A stretch of DNA of 64,000 nt, taken from contig NZ_JONV01000006.1 of assembly GCF_000712035.1 (NCBI RefSeq), forward strand, positions 412,765-476,764. Reading direction: 5' to 3'. The stretch comes from Salinicoccus luteus DSM 17002. GTDB taxonomy: Bacteria > Bacillota > Bacilli > Staphylococcales > Salinicoccaceae. Under the pieces are notes generated by a model. It made no database searches. It was not told where the DNA came from and saw only the letters and a program-made list of their open reading frames with translations. The position numbers and the translations under genes were made by a program. Positions 18,995-29,025 of this stretch are shown here, piece by piece; the first letter of the stretch is position 1, and each line of letters opens with the position of its first letter.

Positions 18995-19612
18995 TTATTC
19001 CATGAGATTAACAAATACTCTTGTAATGGTGGTCTTCGTAATCCGCCCAATCACCTGGTCGATGCCGTCCCGCTCCTCGACGACGGGAAGGGAATCGATC
19101 TGCTTCTCGATCAACTGATTTGCTGCATAGATCAGAAGGTCGTTCGGATAGCAGATGGTGATGTTCGGCTTTCTGGTCATGATGACGCTCACCGGCGTCT
19201 TTTCTATATCATTTGAGCCCATCGTCCCCCTCAGCAGGTCCTTGCGTGAAATGACGCCTACCAATGCCTTGTTGTTGTCGATGGCATACAGTGTCCCCAC
19301 ATCCTCGAGAAACATCTTGACCACCGCCTCGTATATGGAGGTGTCCTCTTTGATCAGAATTGGCACACTCTGGACTTCGCTGACAAGTATGTTCCTTATT
19401 TTGGAAGTCATTACTTCCTCCGACTCCTTGCCGGTATAGAAGTAGCCGACCCGGGGTCTTGCATCAAGATATCCCGACATGGTCAATATGGCCAGGTCAG
19501 GTCTGAGTGTCGCCCGTGTCAGCGACAGCTGCTCAGCAATCTTGCTGCCAGTGATTGGACCATGCTGCTTTACTATTTTGAGTATTTTTTCCTGTCTCTC
19601 ATTCAGTTCCAT
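18995..19612 (-). CDS. ccpN: CcpN-like transcriptional regulator (HTH plus two CBS domains)
   Basis: 205 residues. N-terminal helix-turn-helix (LNERQEKILKIVKQHGPITG ... LTRATLRPDLAIL) followed by two CBS domains (about 75-130 and 140-200) that bind adenine nucleotides in relatives. In bacilli CcpN represses gluconeogenic genes under glycolytic conditions. The start at 19612 (GGGAGTGAGGGC before it) is preferred over an ATG 24 codons upstream that falls in the glyS promoter region. It is divergent from glyS. Confidence 0.88.
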   Translation of the reverse strand: MELNERQEKILKIVKQHGPITGSKIAEQLSLTRATLRPDLAILTMSGYLDARPRVGYFYTGKESEEVMTSKIRNILVSEVQSVPILIKEDTSIYEAVVKMFLEDVGTLYAIDNNKALVGVISRKDLLRGTMGSNDIEKTPVSVIMTRKPNITICYPNDLLIYAANQLIEKQIDSLPVVEERDGIDQVIGRITKTTITRVFVNLME

Positions 19613-19676
19613 GCCCTCACTCCCAACACACCCAATTATAATACATTCAGCGGAATAAAGAAATATACACAAAAGA

Positions 19677-19918
19677 TTGCACAAAAATCAAACTGTGGAT
19701 ATAATGGGAATGAAGCGAGTTAAGGATGGTGCGAGCTTAACATTGAATTGGCATATTATACTGAAGATAAAAGTGGATATAAAAGCGGAGTGTCTACACT
19801 AATTGGGGTGGAACCGCGGGCTATGCTCGTCCCCGGATAACATTAATGTTATCCGGGGACGTTTATTTTTATCCACCATCTTTAACTCTGAATATTCAAA
19901 TGTAAGGAGTCGGATCAA
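19677..19918 (+). promoter_or_regulatory. Glycine T-box riboswitch and promoter of glyS
   Basis: Promoter TTGCAC (19677-19682), 17 bases, TATAAT (19700-19705). The conserved T-box sequence AATTGGGGTGGAACCGCGGG is at 19801-19820. It is followed by the terminator GTCCCCGGATAACAT / ATGTTATCCGGGGAC (19829-19860) with a T-rich tail, which the T-box can disrupt when uncharged tRNA-Gly binds. Only about 90 bases lie between the expected transcript start and the T-box, so stem I is short. The GGC in GAATTGGCAT (about 19750) is a candidate Gly specifier. Confidence 0.93.
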
Positions 19919-21295
19919 ATGGAAATGGAAACGATTGTGAATTTGGCAAAGACGAGAGGATTTGTATTCCCGGGTAGCGAAATATATGGCGGCCTTGCGA
20001 ACACTTGGGATTACGGCCCACTCGGCGTCGAACTCAAAAATAATGTCAAGCAGGCATGGTGGAAGAAGTTCATCCAGGAATCCCCATACAATGTCGGACT
20101 GGATGCAGCAATACTGATGAATCCAAAGACATGGGAAGCATCCGGACACCTCGGGAACTTCAACGACCCGATGATCGACTGTAAGGCATGCAAGTCCCGT
20201 CACCGTGCAGACAAGCTGATCGAGGATGTCATCCAGAAGGAAGATGATTCCTTCGTTGCGGACGGCCTGAGCTTCGACGAGATGAAGAATATCATCGAGG
20301 AGCGTGATATCAAGTGTCCGAACTGTGGTGCACATGACTACACGGAGATCAGACAGTTCAACCTGATGTTCAAGACATTCCAGGGTGTCACTGAATCCTC
20401 AACCAATGAAATTTTCCTGAGGCCGGAAACGGCACAGGGCATATTCGTCAACTACAAGAATGCACAGCGCACGATGCGCAAGAAGCTGCCTTTTGGCATC
20501 GGCCAGGTCGGCAAATCGTTCCGTAACGAAATCACACCCGGCAACTTCACCTTCAGAACACGTGAATTCGATCAGATGGAACTTGAATTCTTCTGCAAAC
20601 CGGGTACGGAAATCGAGTGGCAGAACTACTGGAAGGATTTCGCCGTCAAATGGCTTCAGGATCTGAACATGACGGATGCGAATACGAGACTCAGGGATCA
20701 TGATGATGATGAACTGAGCCACTACTCCAATGCGACGACGGACATCGAGTACAAGTTCCCATTCGGCTGGGGAGAACTGTGGGGTATAGCGAGCCGTACG
20801 GACTTCGATCTGCGCCAGCACATGGAGCATTCGAATGAAGACTTCACATACCATGACCAGGAGACGGGTGAGAAGTTCATCCCGTACTGCATCGAGCCTT
20901 CACTCGGCCTTGACCGTGTCGCCCTCGCCTTCCTGTGCGATGCCTATGACGAAGAGGAGCTCGAGAACGGCGAAAAGCGCACAGTGCTCAGATTCCATCC
21001 GCAGCTTGCACCATTCAAGGCGGCGGTACTGCCACTATCGAAAAAGCTGAGCGGTGACGCAATCAAGGTATTCGAAAAGATTGCCGGAGACTTCAACGTC
21101 GAATTCGATGAATCCCAATCCATCGGAAAGCGCTACAGACGCCAGGATGAAATCGGCACACCATACTGCATCACTTTCGACTTCGATTCCCTCGATGACA
21201 ATAAAGTGACGGTCAGGGACCGTGATACGATGGAACAGACACGCGTGGCGATCGATGAACTGAATGATTTCCTCAAGGAAAAAATAAAATACTAG
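19919..21295 (+). CDS. glyS: Glycyl-tRNA synthetase (alpha2 type)
   Basis: Class II synthetase, 458 residues, charges tRNA-Gly. Motifs: [13 protein letters not shown] near the start, the zinc-type cysteines in [13 protein letters not shown] and CPNCGAHDY, motif 2 [25 protein letters not shown], motif 3 near [14 protein letters not shown], and a C-terminal anticodon-binding domain. TAAGGAG upstream. Controlled by the T-box leader. This one-chain type is the staphylococcal form, not the alpha-beta GlyQS. Confidence 0.97.
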   Translation: MEMETIVNLAKTRGFVFPGSEIYGGLANTWDYGPLGVELKNNVKQAWWKKFIQESPYNVGLDAAILMNPKTWEASGHLGNFNDPMIDCKACKSRHRADKLIEDVIQKEDDSFVADGLSFDEMKNIIEERDIKCPNCGAHDYTEIRQFNLMFKTFQGVTESSTNEIFLRPETAQGIFVNYKNAQRTMRKKLPFGIGQVGKSFRNEITPGNFTFRTREFDQMELEFFCKPGTEIEWQNYWKDFAVKWLQDLNMTDANTRLRDHDDDELSHYSNATTDIEYKFPFGWGELWGIASRTDFDLRQHMEHSNEDFTYHDQETGEKFIPYCIEPSLGLDRVALAFLCDAYDEEELENGEKRTVLRFHPQLAPFKAAVLPLSKKLSGDAIKVFEKIAGDFNVEFDESQSIGKRYRRQDEIGTPYCITFDFDSLDDNKVTVRDRDTMEQTRVAIDELNDFLKEKIKY

Positions 21296-21300
21296 ACGCA

Positions 21301-21330
21301 AAAACGGCAAAGTCTCGACTTTGCCGTTTT
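21301..21330. terminator. Bidirectional terminator between glyS and recO
   Basis: AAAACGGCAAAGTC / GACTTTGCCGTTTT with a two-base loop between convergent genes. Its last base overlaps the recO stop codon. Confidence 0.9.
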
Positions 21331-22073
21331 TATAATGTCTGTATCAGCCGCCTTGATTTGAAATAGACGCCGGTGTATTCATCATATATCATTTCGACAA
21401 ATGACAGCAGAAGTGCTGCATTGTCTTTTGAGATCCGGATCGAATCCACCTGATCGACCGGGGTATGCTTCATATAGCCGGCCAGGTAGAGGACACGGTT
21501 GCTGATGGGCACCGCACGGTGGGACGTCTCTTCATCGATGCATCGTGCACAGAGCACACTGTGGTAGTTGAAGGAATAGTGGGAAAACAGGGACCTGTCC
21601 GTCCCTCCACACACTGCACATTCATCGACATTGATCTGGCCCCCGTAGTACGGCAGCATCTTGATGGCGGTAAATGATACTACACCCGCCGGTTCACTCT
21701 CTGCCTCGAGCAGTGAAAGCGACTTGATCATGAGACGGTAGAAGCTCTCCTGCTGCATCTCCTCCTCAAGCGCCCGGGTGATGAGCTCCATGATATAGGA
21801 AGCATATGTGTAGATGACGAAATCCCCGTTCACCCGCTTGAACGGCTGGATGACATCCACCTCATTCAGCATTCCCATCCCCTTGAAACGGTTGTAGGTG
21901 AACAGCACTTCCTTCAGCCCCTGCCTCAGGACGATGAAGGGACTTTTCGTCTTGTTGAACCCTCTTGCCATCAAAGGGACCTGGGCGCCGTCTTCTGTCA
22001 ATATGGTAATGATCCGGCTGGACTCGCTGTAGTTGGTCTGCCGGATCATTACACCTTTATGCTGATATATCAT
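21330..22073 (-). CDS. recO: DNA repair protein RecO
   Basis: 247 residues. N-terminal OB fold (KGVMIRQTNYSESSRIITILTEDG), central helices, and a four-cysteine zinc site CAVCGG ... CARC at about 150-180. With RecR it loads RecA on SSB-coated single strands. It follows era on the same strand with an eight-base gap, the usual era-recO order. Confidence 0.94.
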   Translation of the reverse strand: MIYQHKGVMIRQTNYSESSRIITILTEDGAQVPLMARGFNKTKSPFIVLRQGLKEVLFTYNRFKGMGMLNEVDVIQPFKRVNGDFVIYTYASYIMELITRALEEEMQQESFYRLMIKSLSLLEAESEPAGVVSFTAIKMLPYYGGQINVDECAVCGGTDRSLFSHYSFNYHSVLCARCIDEETSHRAVPISNRVLYLAGYMKHTPVDQVDSIRISKDNAALLLSFVEMIYDEYTGVYFKSRRLIQTL

Positions 22074-22081
22074 CCGTCGTT

Positions 22082-22987
22082 CTAATACTCCTCGTCCCGA
22101 TAGCCGAGCGAGCGGATGAATTGTGACTTGTTGCGCCAGTCCTTCTGTACTTTCACCCAGAGCTCAAGATATACCCTGCTGCCGAGCAGGTTCTCAATAT
22201 CGGTGCGGGCAAGCTTGCCGATCTCCTTGAGCATCTTGCCATTCTTGCCGATGACCATCCCTTTTTGTGAATCGCGTTCAACGTAGATTACTGCGGCGAC
22301 ATTGATCGTCCCCCGGTCATCCGCCTTCATGCGCTCCACTTCGACGCCGATTGCATGCGGTATTTCCTGACTCGTCAGGTGCAGTGCCTTTTCACGGATG
22401 AGCTCACCTACGATGAAGTGTTCCGGATGGTCCGTAATCCGATCTTCCGGATAATACATCGGCCCTTCCGGGAGGTAGCCCTCGATGACTTCAAGCAGCC
22501 GGTCGACATTATTGCCCTGCAGCGCAGAAATGGGTACAACTTCGGCAAAAGGCAGCTTGTCCTTATACACCTCGATCTGTTCGATGAGCTTGTCCGGATG
22601 TACCAGGTCTATCTTGTTCATTACAAGGATGATCGGGGTTTCCGTGTTTTTGAGCATGTCGATGATATACTCGTCACCGCGGCCGATCTCTTCTGCAACA
22701 TTTACAAGGAACAGTATTGCTTCCGTCTCCCTCAGTGTATTCCTTGCCACCTTCATCATATGCTCCCCAAGCTGGTGCTTCGGCTTGTGGATGCCGGGTG
22801 TATCTATGAAGATCATCTGGCTTGCTTCTGTCGTATGGACGCCCTGTATCTTGTTTCTTGTCGTCTGCGGCTTATCCGACATGATCGCCACTTTCTGGCC
22901 GAGAACCTTATTCATGAAAGTCGACTTGCCGACATTCGGCCGCCCGATGATGCTGATGAAGCCTGATTTGAATCCTTTTTCTGTCAT
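22082..22987 (-). CDS. era: GTPase Era
   Basis: 301 residues. G1 [10 protein letters not shown]3 DTPGIHKP, G4 NKIDL, and a C-terminal KH domain ([17 protein letters not shown]) that binds the 3' end of 16S rRNA in 30S assembly. ATGA overlap with cdd. The place between cdd and recO is conserved. Confidence 0.96.
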   Translation of the reverse strand: MTEKGFKSGFISIIGRPNVGKSTFMNKVLGQKVAIMSDKPQTTRNKIQGVHTTEASQMIFIDTPGIHKPKHQLGEHMMKVARNTLRETEAILFLVNVAEEIGRGDEYIIDMLKNTETPIILVMNKIDLVHPDKLIEQIEVYKDKLPFAEVVPISALQGNNVDRLLEVIEGYLPEGPMYYPEDRITDHPEHFIVGELIREKALHLTSQEIPHAIGVEVERMKADDRGTINVAAVIYVERDSQKGMVIGKNGKMLKEIGKLARTDIENLLGSRVYLELWVKVQKDWRNKSQFIRSLGYRDEEY

Positions 22988-23394
22988 AATTCCATATCCT
23001 TCCCTGAAAAGCCGAGCGGCAGCAGATCATCCACAGTACGCTTGATGACCTTGCCGTCCGTGTTGGCCAAGTATACAGGCATATCATCATCACACAGCTC
23101 CTTCATGACCTGACGGCAAGTGCCGCAAGGGCTTGAAGGTTCTTCCGAATCCGTGATGACCACAATCGCCTTGAATTTCTTGATATTATTGGAATAGGCG
23201 CTGACCAGTGCACTGCGCTCTGCACATATTGTTGCAGGATAGGCGGCGTTCTCAATGTTTGCGCCATAGATGTATTCATCATCTTCCGTAATGAGCAATG
23301 CGCCCACGTCAAACTTGGAGTATGGTGTATATGCACGGCTCTGCGCCACCTTTACCTCTTCCAGCCATTCCGCTTTGAATATTCCATCGTTCAT
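22984..23394 (-). CDS. cdd: Cytidine deaminase
   Basis: 136 residues, tetrameric type. Catalytic zinc motifs CAERSA (with the Glu) and PCGTCRQ. It deaminates cytidine and deoxycytidine in pyrimidine salvage. Coupled to era by an ATGA overlap; follows dgkA. Confidence 0.95.
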   Translation of the reverse strand: MNDGIFKAEWLEEVKVAQSRAYTPYSKFDVGALLITEDDEYIYGANIENAAYPATICAERSALVSAYSNNIKKFKAIVVITDSEEPSSPCGTCRQVMKELCDDDMPVYLANTDGKVIKRTVDDLLPLGFSGKDMEL

Positions 23395-23409
23395 AAAATC
23401 CTCTCCTCA

Positions 23410-23754
23410 CTATAGCAAATAGGGTATAAACACAAACAGGCCGATGATGACGGCATAGAATGCAGCCAGCAGTACACCTGCCGCCCCTGCATCCTTGGCC
23501 GCCTTGGCCATGGGGTGGTACTTGTCCGTCGTCAGATCGACAGCCGCTTCAACAGCCGTGTTGAATGCTTCGGTAACCAGCACAAGGAATACCGCGCTGA
23601 TGATGAACAGCCAGCCGGTGCGGTCGAGTCCGACCACAATCCCCAGGATGACAGCCAGCAAGCCCAACATGAGATGGACCATGAAATGCGTATCTTTCCG
23701 CATCAGCCACCGGAGTCCCATGAAAGCGAATTTGAACCTGTTGAACAGTCTCAT
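23410..23754 (-). CDS. dgkA: Undecaprenol / diacylglycerol kinase family protein
   Basis: 114 residues with three membrane helices. The family signature EAFNTAVEAAVDL ... HPMAKAAKDAGAAGVLLAA is complete. In Gram-positives this is mainly undecaprenol kinase, which recycles the lipid carrier for wall synthesis. It starts one base after the ybeY stop codon. Confidence 0.92.
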   Translation of the reverse strand: MRLFNRFKFAFMGLRWLMRKDTHFMVHLMLGLLAVILGIVVGLDRTGWLFIISAVFLVLVTEAFNTAVEAAVDLTTDKYHPMAKAAKDAGAAGVLLAAFYAVIIGLFVFIPYLL

Positions 23755-23755
23755 A

Positions 23756-24220
23756 TCAATCTTCCCGGGTTACACCGAAAGCTTCCAGTATCTCATCTTG
23801 CAGCCGGTTCATCTCCTTTTCCTCCCCAGGTTCCATGTGGTCATATCCGAGCAGGTGGAGGAATCCGTGCAGGCTGAGGAACATCAGCTCCCTTTTGTAG
23901 CTGTGGCCATATTCCCTGGCCTGAGCCTCTGCACGATCTGTGCATATGATGATATCCCCGAGCATTCTGGGTGCGTCCTCATGGATTACATTGTCATCCT
24001 CATCCTCCATCGCAAAGCTGATCACATCGGTGACGGCGTCCTTTCCGCGATAGTCCCGGTTGATGTCCTTTATCTCCGCTTCGCCCACAAAGGAAATGCT
24101 GATTTCCGCGTCGTCCTTTTCGTCGAGATGACCATAGGCGAAACTGATCAGCGATTCGATTTCGTTTTTCTGATTTTCATCCGTGAAGCCATCCTCATCC
24201 ATGAAGTCGATATTGATCAA
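23756..24220 (-). CDS. ybeY: Endoribonuclease YbeY
   Basis: Zinc-dependent single-strand RNase for 16S rRNA 3' maturation and quality control. The HGFLHLLGYDH metal site and ITVDVISFA-like strand (VTDVISFA) are intact. A GTG at 24229 overlaps the phoH stop codon but lies against AAGGAG; the TTG at 24220 is eight bases from that site and gives MINIDFMDEDG, which lines up with staphylococcal YbeY starts. 154 residues. Coupled to phoH. Confidence 0.9.
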   Translation of the reverse strand: MINIDFMDEDGFTDENQKNEIESLISFAYGHLDEKDDAEISISFVGEAEIKDINRDYRGKDAVTDVISFAMEDEDDNVIHEDAPRMLGDIIICTDRAEAQAREYGHSYKRELMFLSLHGFLHLLGYDHMEPGEEKEMNRLQDEILEAFGVTRED

Positions 24221-24225
24221 GCTGC

Positions 24226-25170
24226 TCACTCCTTCTCATATGCCTTGATGATTTTTGAAACAAGTGGATGGCGTACAACATCCGATTCATCCATCTTGTT
24301 CACTGCAATTCCCTTGACGTCGGAAAGCAGTCTTACGGACTCGACAAGTCCGCTCTTCGTGGACCCCGGGAGGTCGATTTGGGTTTCATCACCTGTAACA
24401 ACCATTTTTGAACCGAACCCGAGCCGCGTCAGGAACATCTTCATCTGCATCTCGGTCGTATTCTGGGCTTCGTCCAGTATGACGAACGCCTCGTTCAATG
24501 TACGGCCACGCATGTAGGCAAGTGGCGCCACCTCTATTACCCCGCGCTCTATAAGCCGGTCCGTCTGCTCTGCACCGAGAACCGTATGGAGCCCATCATA
24601 CAGTGGCCTCAAATAAGGATCCACCTTCTCCTTGAGGTCACCCGGCAGGAAACCGAGATTTTCCCCCGCCTCCACAGCCGGCCGTGTCAGAACAATCCGT
24701 TTCACGCTGTTTTCACGGAGCATCTGGCATGCCAGAACTACAGCCAGGAAAGTCTTGCCCGTGCCTGCCGGCCCAATGCCGAATGCCAGGTCGTTGCGTT
24801 TGATATTTTCTATATACAGACGCTGCCCCGTCGTTTTCGCACGGATGCTCTTTCCCTTCACATCCCGGGCAATCTCTTCATTATAGAGATCTGCAAGGTA
24901 TTCAATCGTCCCCTTGCGTGCCATCATGGCTGCAGATTGGACATCCCTCAGATTGATGGACATCCCCCGCTGGATGATTTTGAGCAGATTGATCAGTACA
25001 TCTTCCGTCAATTCGACAGTCTCATCATCTTCACCATCCACGGTAATCTCATTGCCGAGGGTGTGGATCGTCACATCGAACTCCTCTTCCAGAAAAGTGA
25101 TATGCTGATCATTTGCACCGATTAGTGCCTGAGCCTCTTCCAGGCTGTCTATATTTATAATATTAGGCAT
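24226..25170 (-). CDS. phoH: PhoH-like ATPase
   Basis: 314 residues. N-terminal KH-like region, then a P-loop ATPase: Walker A GPAGTGKTFLAV, Walker B AFVILDEAQNTT, and VVTGDETQIDLP. It is the PhoH paralogue that always precedes ybeY and is thought to act with it in RNA processing. First gene of the phoH-ybeY-dgkA-cdd-era-recO run. Confidence 0.94.
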   Translation of the reverse strand: MPNIINIDSLEEAQALIGANDQHITFLEEEFDVTIHTLGNEITVDGEDDETVELTEDVLINLLKIIQRGMSINLRDVQSAAMMARKGTIEYLADLYNEEIARDVKGKSIRAKTTGQRLYIENIKRNDLAFGIGPAGTGKTFLAVVLACQMLRENSVKRIVLTRPAVEAGENLGFLPGDLKEKVDPYLRPLYDGLHTVLGAEQTDRLIERGVIEVAPLAYMRGRTLNEAFVILDEAQNTTEMQMKMFLTRLGFGSKMVVTGDETQIDLPGSTKSGLVESVRLLSDVKGIAVNKMDESDVVRHPLVSKIIKAYEKE

Positions 25171-25283
25171 GCGTAAACCCCTTTTTCCAAAGTCTCTTTC
25201 CCCTTAAATTTACCACTAAGCCACCGCTACTGCAATGAATTAGTGCAGGTTAGGAAAGTTCCAGAAAGGCCCGGAAGATCATT

Positions 25284-25634
25284 TCACCGGTTGTTGTCCA
25301 CCAGTATATCCAGTTCGGAAATGATGGTATTCGCAGCACTTCTGAAAGACAGGAAGGCACCCGCCTCCACCTGCTTCCGACCAGCACAGTATATGGTCAG
25401 GTGCATCCCCGCCTCCTTCCCATGGGTAATCACCCGATGGACTTTGACTTCCATCACGCCTTCAGGAAGCGATGGTAAACTCACCTTTTCCATATCCACC
25501 CGTTTCTCAAGTCCAGCATGGTCACCATCTATAAAGGCAGCCAGTGCATCAATCAACAGGCGCTTTTTCGGAGCATTGCCGCAGTCCTTTGGAAAAAGGA
25601 TGTGAACACCCTTCCCTGTAATGATGGTCTCCAT
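25284..25634 (-). CDS. NTF2/SnoaL-like small protein
   Basis: 116 residues after choosing ATG 25634 behind GGAAGGAGGGGATCTCA; the open frame upstream is probably not translated. DCGNAPKKRLLIDALAAFIDGD and the HGKEAGMHLTIYCAGRK strand resemble the SnoaL/NTF2-like group of stress-linked proteins of unknown substrate. It stands alone, divergent from the radical SAM gene. The family call comes from motif memory and is moderate. Confidence 0.7.
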   Translation of the reverse strand: METIITGKGVHILFPKDCGNAPKKRLLIDALAAFIDGDHAGLEKRVDMEKVSLPSLPEGVMEVKVHRVITHGKEAGMHLTIYCAGRKQVEAGAFLSFRSAANTIISELDILVDNNR

Positions 25635-25787
25635 TGAGATCCCCTCCTTCCAATACCTTTTACCCGCTCCACAAGTTATTACAATATGATGAACAAAGCT
25701 AAACATTGTTACGTTTGTCACAAAATATCAATTGTTTTCTGTTCCTGGTGATCTATATTGGAAGTAACAGTTAAAGGAGCGATGGTA

Positions 25788-26930
25788 ATGAAACCAGATA
25801 TCAGAATCCCGGACTTCAATGAGGTCCCTTTCATAGTCATATGGGAACTGACACGTGCATGTGAACTGCATTGCCTGCACTGCAGGGCCGAGGCACAGGT
25901 GGAACGCAATCCCTATGAATTGTCCACAGACGAAGGGAAGCGGCTCATAGATGATATTGCCGCGATGGAATACCCGATGCTCGTATTTACCGGCGGGGAC
26001 CCGCTGATGCGGAAAGATGTATTCGAACTTGCAGAATATGCAGTGGAAAAAGGCGTCAGGGTATCGATGACACCAAGCGCCACACCGAATGTCACAAAGG
26101 AAGCGATGCAGAAGGCGAAGGATGTCGGGCTCAGCCGATGGGCCTTCAGCCTGGATGGCCACAACAGGCAGGTTCATGACCACTTCAGGGGAACCGAAGG
26201 CAGCTTTGACCTGACGATGAAAGCCATCAGCTATCTGAATGAACTCGGCATGCCGCTTCAGATCAACACGGTGATTTCAAACTATAATATCGAGTACCTC
26301 GAAGAGATGAAGGAGATGGTCGAATCACTCGACTGCGTGCTGTGGAGTGTATTCTTCCTCGTGCCGACCGGACGCGGGAAGAATGAAGATATGATTACAC
26401 CCGTCCAGCATGAACAGGTCTTCAGGTGGCTGAACAGAATCAAGGATGAAGTGCCGTTCGACATCAAAACCACGGCCGCCCAGCACTATCGCCGGGTTGT
26501 CATCCAGGATCAGATGCGCAGGAACAAGGATCCGGAGGCCCAGATCCGCTACATGGATGCACTCAGCGAAGGCAAAACAGGCACAATCGATGGCCTCGGG
26601 CGTGCGCCGAAAGGCGTCAATGACGGCAATGGATTTGTCTTCATCTCACACATCGGCCATGTCTATCCAAGTGGACTGCTGCCTGTCAACTGCGGCAACG
26701 TGCGCGTCGACAAGCTGTTCGACATATACAAGCACTCCCCGATCCTCAAAAGTCTCAGGAACCCGGACCTCTATAAGGGAAAATGCGGCGTCTGCGAATT
26801 CAGGCACGTCTGCGGCGGATCCCGCTCAAGGGCCTATGCCGCCACTGGAGATTATCTTGAGAGCGAACCTTATTGTGTCTATATTCCAAAAGCCTACCGC
26901 AAGAAGAAAAAGACGGTCACAGAAAGCTGA
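25788..26930 (+). CDS. Radical SAM/SPASM-type protein
   Basis: 380 residues. Radical SAM cluster motif CELHCLHC (CxxxCxxC) at about residue 25, GGDPL, and a C-terminal Cys cluster CGVCEFRHVCGGSRSRAYA ... PYC that suggests an extra 4Fe-4S centre. It resembles the standalone family related to AhbD/NirJ haem enzymes found in bacilli. The substrate is unknown, and no peptide precursor is seen next to it. The start at 25788 has AAAGGAG eight bases upstream; the frame is open 10 codons earlier. Confidence 0.85.
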   Translation: MKPDIRIPDFNEVPFIVIWELTRACELHCLHCRAEAQVERNPYELSTDEGKRLIDDIAAMEYPMLVFTGGDPLMRKDVFELAEYAVEKGVRVSMTPSATPNVTKEAMQKAKDVGLSRWAFSLDGHNRQVHDHFRGTEGSFDLTMKAISYLNELGMPLQINTVISNYNIEYLEEMKEMVESLDCVLWSVFFLVPTGRGKNEDMITPVQHEQVFRWLNRIKDEVPFDIKTTAAQHYRRVVIQDQMRRNKDPEAQIRYMDALSEGKTGTIDGLGRAPKGVNDGNGFVFISHIGHVYPSGLLPVNCGNVRVDKLFDIYKHSPILKSLRNPDLYKGKCGVCEFRHVCGGSRSRAYAATGDYLESEPYCVYIPKAYRKKKKTVTES

Positions 26931-26943
26931 CTGGATGCTTTGG

Positions 26944-26969
26944 AAAGGGATGCCGCGGCATCCCTTTTT
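26944..26969 (+). terminator. Terminator after the radical SAM gene
   Basis: AAAGGGATGCC / GGCATCCCTTT stem with TTTT. Confidence 0.85.
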
Positions 26970-27078
26970 GCTTTGCATAAAGTATATGATTTGAAAGGGA
27001 AGGACTGCACTGGTAATATTAATTCAATCCCTAGTATAATAATAGGTTTTAATATGAAGATTATAAGGAGTGGTTATT

Positions 27079-27972
27079 TTGAGTAATGTCCCACTATTCG
27101 TATCAACCGACTGGCTGGCGGAACGGTTGGAAGATCCAGAATTGCGCCTGCTGGATGCAACAACATTTCTGAAACAGCCTGAGGGTGATGGCTATTATGA
27201 TGTATGGTCAGGAAAAGAAGCTTATGAAGAGGCGCATATTCCCGGAGCGGTCTTTGCAGACCTCAAAAACGAACTGTCGGACCCCGATGCGCCGCATCCC
27301 TTCACCCATCCCTCCCGTGAGCGGTTTGTGGAGAAGATCAGTGAACTCGGTGTCGGCGAAGGTACTTATGTGGTCGTCTATGACAGGGGCGCTGTCGTCA
27401 ATGCACCAGACGTGATTGCTTCCGACTGGGCATCGCGCCTTGCATGGCAATTGAAGTATGAAGGCTTTGAGAATGTCGCCGTCTTGGATGGCGGATTCGG
27501 AAAATGGAAGGATGAGGGACGTCCGGTCACACAGGAGCCGGGTTCATATCCGGAAGGCGATTTCAACACCGAAAGAAATCCGGATCTGTTCGCAGACAAG
27601 GATGATGTATTGAAAGCCATAAAAGATGACAATGTCGTCATACTAGACAGTCTCGCTCCACAGAATTATCGTGGTGAAGTGGACACGTATGGCAGGCCAG
27701 GTCATATCCCGGGAAGTGAGAATGTATTCTTCGGCGCACTTTCCGACCCGGATACACAGGAACTGTATGACGATGAGAAGCTGAAGGAAATATTCGGCGA
27801 AGCCGGCGCTCTGGATCCGGATAAGAAAGTGATCACATATTGCGGCAGTGCCATCGCTGCCACCTGGACAGGGCTGCTGCTGAACAAGCTTGGACAGGAC
27901 AACGTTACGGTATATGATGGTTCACTGACCGAATGGACCCAGGATGACTCACTCCCAATGGAGACCGAATAA
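27079..27972 (+). CDS. Thiosulfate / 3-mercaptopyruvate sulfurtransferase
   Basis: 297 residues, two rhodanese domains. The N-terminal copy is inactive-like (VVYDRGAV), and the C-terminal copy carries the catalytic Cys in ITYCGSAIAAT. It transfers sulfane sulfur to cyanide or thiols. The TTG start at 27079 (AAGGAG eight bases before) is preferred to the GTG at 27070 that lies in the ribosome site. TATAAT about 45 bases upstream. Confidence 0.92.
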   Translation: MSNVPLFVSTDWLAERLEDPELRLLDATTFLKQPEGDGYYDVWSGKEAYEEAHIPGAVFADLKNELSDPDAPHPFTHPSRERFVEKISELGVGEGTYVVVYDRGAVVNAPDVIASDWASRLAWQLKYEGFENVAVLDGGFGKWKDEGRPVTQEPGSYPEGDFNTERNPDLFADKDDVLKAIKDDNVVILDSLAPQNYRGEVDTYGRPGHIPGSENVFFGALSDPDTQELYDDEKLKEIFGEAGALDPDKKVITYCGSAIAATWTGLLLNKLGQDNVTVYDGSLTEWTQDDSLPMETE

Positions 27973-28017
27973 AATACACCCAGATGACCCTTCCGAAGGT
28001 CATCTGGGTGTATTTTT
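27971..28017 (+). terminator. Terminator after the sulfurtransferase gene
   Basis: AAAATACACCCAGATGACC / GGTCATCTGGGTGTATTTTT, a stem of about 18 bp. Confidence 0.9.
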
Positions 28018-28065
28018 ACTCTAAACACCTGGTATAATGGTATATATGAATCAGGAGGGATAACC

Positions 28066-28974
28066 ATGGAAAACCAGATCATCGTCCCCCATCTATGGTT
28101 TGACACGGAAGCAGAGGAAGCAGTCGAATTCTACATGTCCCTATTTCCCGAATCGAAGATTACAGACCGCACGACACTGCATGATACACCGTCCGGGGAT
28201 GCACAGCAGCTCTCTTTTGAACTTTACGGCTACAGATTCATGGCCATCAATGCAGGCCCGTACTTCACGTTCAACCCGTCCATCTCCTTCTTCGTCAATT
28301 TCGATCCTTCAAAGGACGACACAGCTGAACAGACCCTCACAACAATATGGGAAGCTTTAATCGATGAAGGCACCGCACTCATGCCACTCGACGAATACCC
28401 CTTCAGCAAGAAATATGGCTGGGTCGAAGACAAATACGGAATCTCGTGGCAGCTCATACTTGGCGGCCCCGAGGAGGGCGACTGGCCGAATATTGTCCCT
28501 TCCCTGATGTTCGTCAATCAGAATCTCGGAAAATGCGAAGAAGCATTGGAGTTCTATCTTTCAGTCTTCGAAAACTCCCGCATGGGGGAAATCGCCAGAT
28601 TTTCAGACGATACGCCCCCTCATCTGCCCAGCTCGGTCATGTACTCCGATTTCATGATTGAAGGCCAGTGGTTCTCTGCGATGGACAGTGCCGGCCCGCA
28701 TGAATTCAACTTCAATGAAGCCATCTCCCTGATGGTGCTTTGTGAAGACCAGCAGATGGTCGATGACTATTGGGAGAAATTGTCGGCAGATCCTGATGCG
28801 GAACAGTGCGGCTGGCTCAAGGACAAGTATGGCGTATCCTGGCAGATCATCCCGAGGGAGATGGATGAGATGATGTCGAATGGCTCTCCGGAACAGGTAC
28901 GGAAAGTCACACAGGCTTTCCTCGAGATGAAGAAGATTGATCTTGAAGCACTGAAGCAGGCATACGAAGGATGA
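28066..28974 (+). CDS. Tandem VOC / PhnB-like domain protein
   Basis: 302 residues with two copies of the PhnB-type VOC fold (about 5-130 and 140-270). Each has the pattern EEAVEFYMSLFPESKI / EEALEFYLSVFENSRM and ends in a DKYGxSWQ strand. Relatives are metal-dependent isomerase-like or resistance-like proteins with no settled reaction. Ribosome site AGGAGGG. A one-gene unit. Confidence 0.85.
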   Translation: MENQIIVPHLWFDTEAEEAVEFYMSLFPESKITDRTTLHDTPSGDAQQLSFELYGYRFMAINAGPYFTFNPSISFFVNFDPSKDDTAEQTLTTIWEALIDEGTALMPLDEYPFSKKYGWVEDKYGISWQLILGGPEEGDWPNIVPSLMFVNQNLGKCEEALEFYLSVFENSRMGEIARFSDDTPPHLPSSVMYSDFMIEGQWFSAMDSAGPHEFNFNEAISLMVLCEDQQMVDDYWEKLSADPDAEQCGWLKDKYGVSWQIIPREMDEMMSNGSPEQVRKVTQAFLEMKKIDLEALKQAYEG

Positions 28975-28977
28975 CAA

Positions 28978-29025
28978 AAGAAGGGGGATCGGACGGACTG
29001 CAGTCCGTCTGGCCCCCTTTTCTTC
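28978..29025. terminator. Convergent terminator
   Basis: AAGGGGG ... GGACTGCAGTCC ... CCCCCTTTT extended hairpin between the VOC gene and the convergent acetyltransferase gene. Confidence 0.8.
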
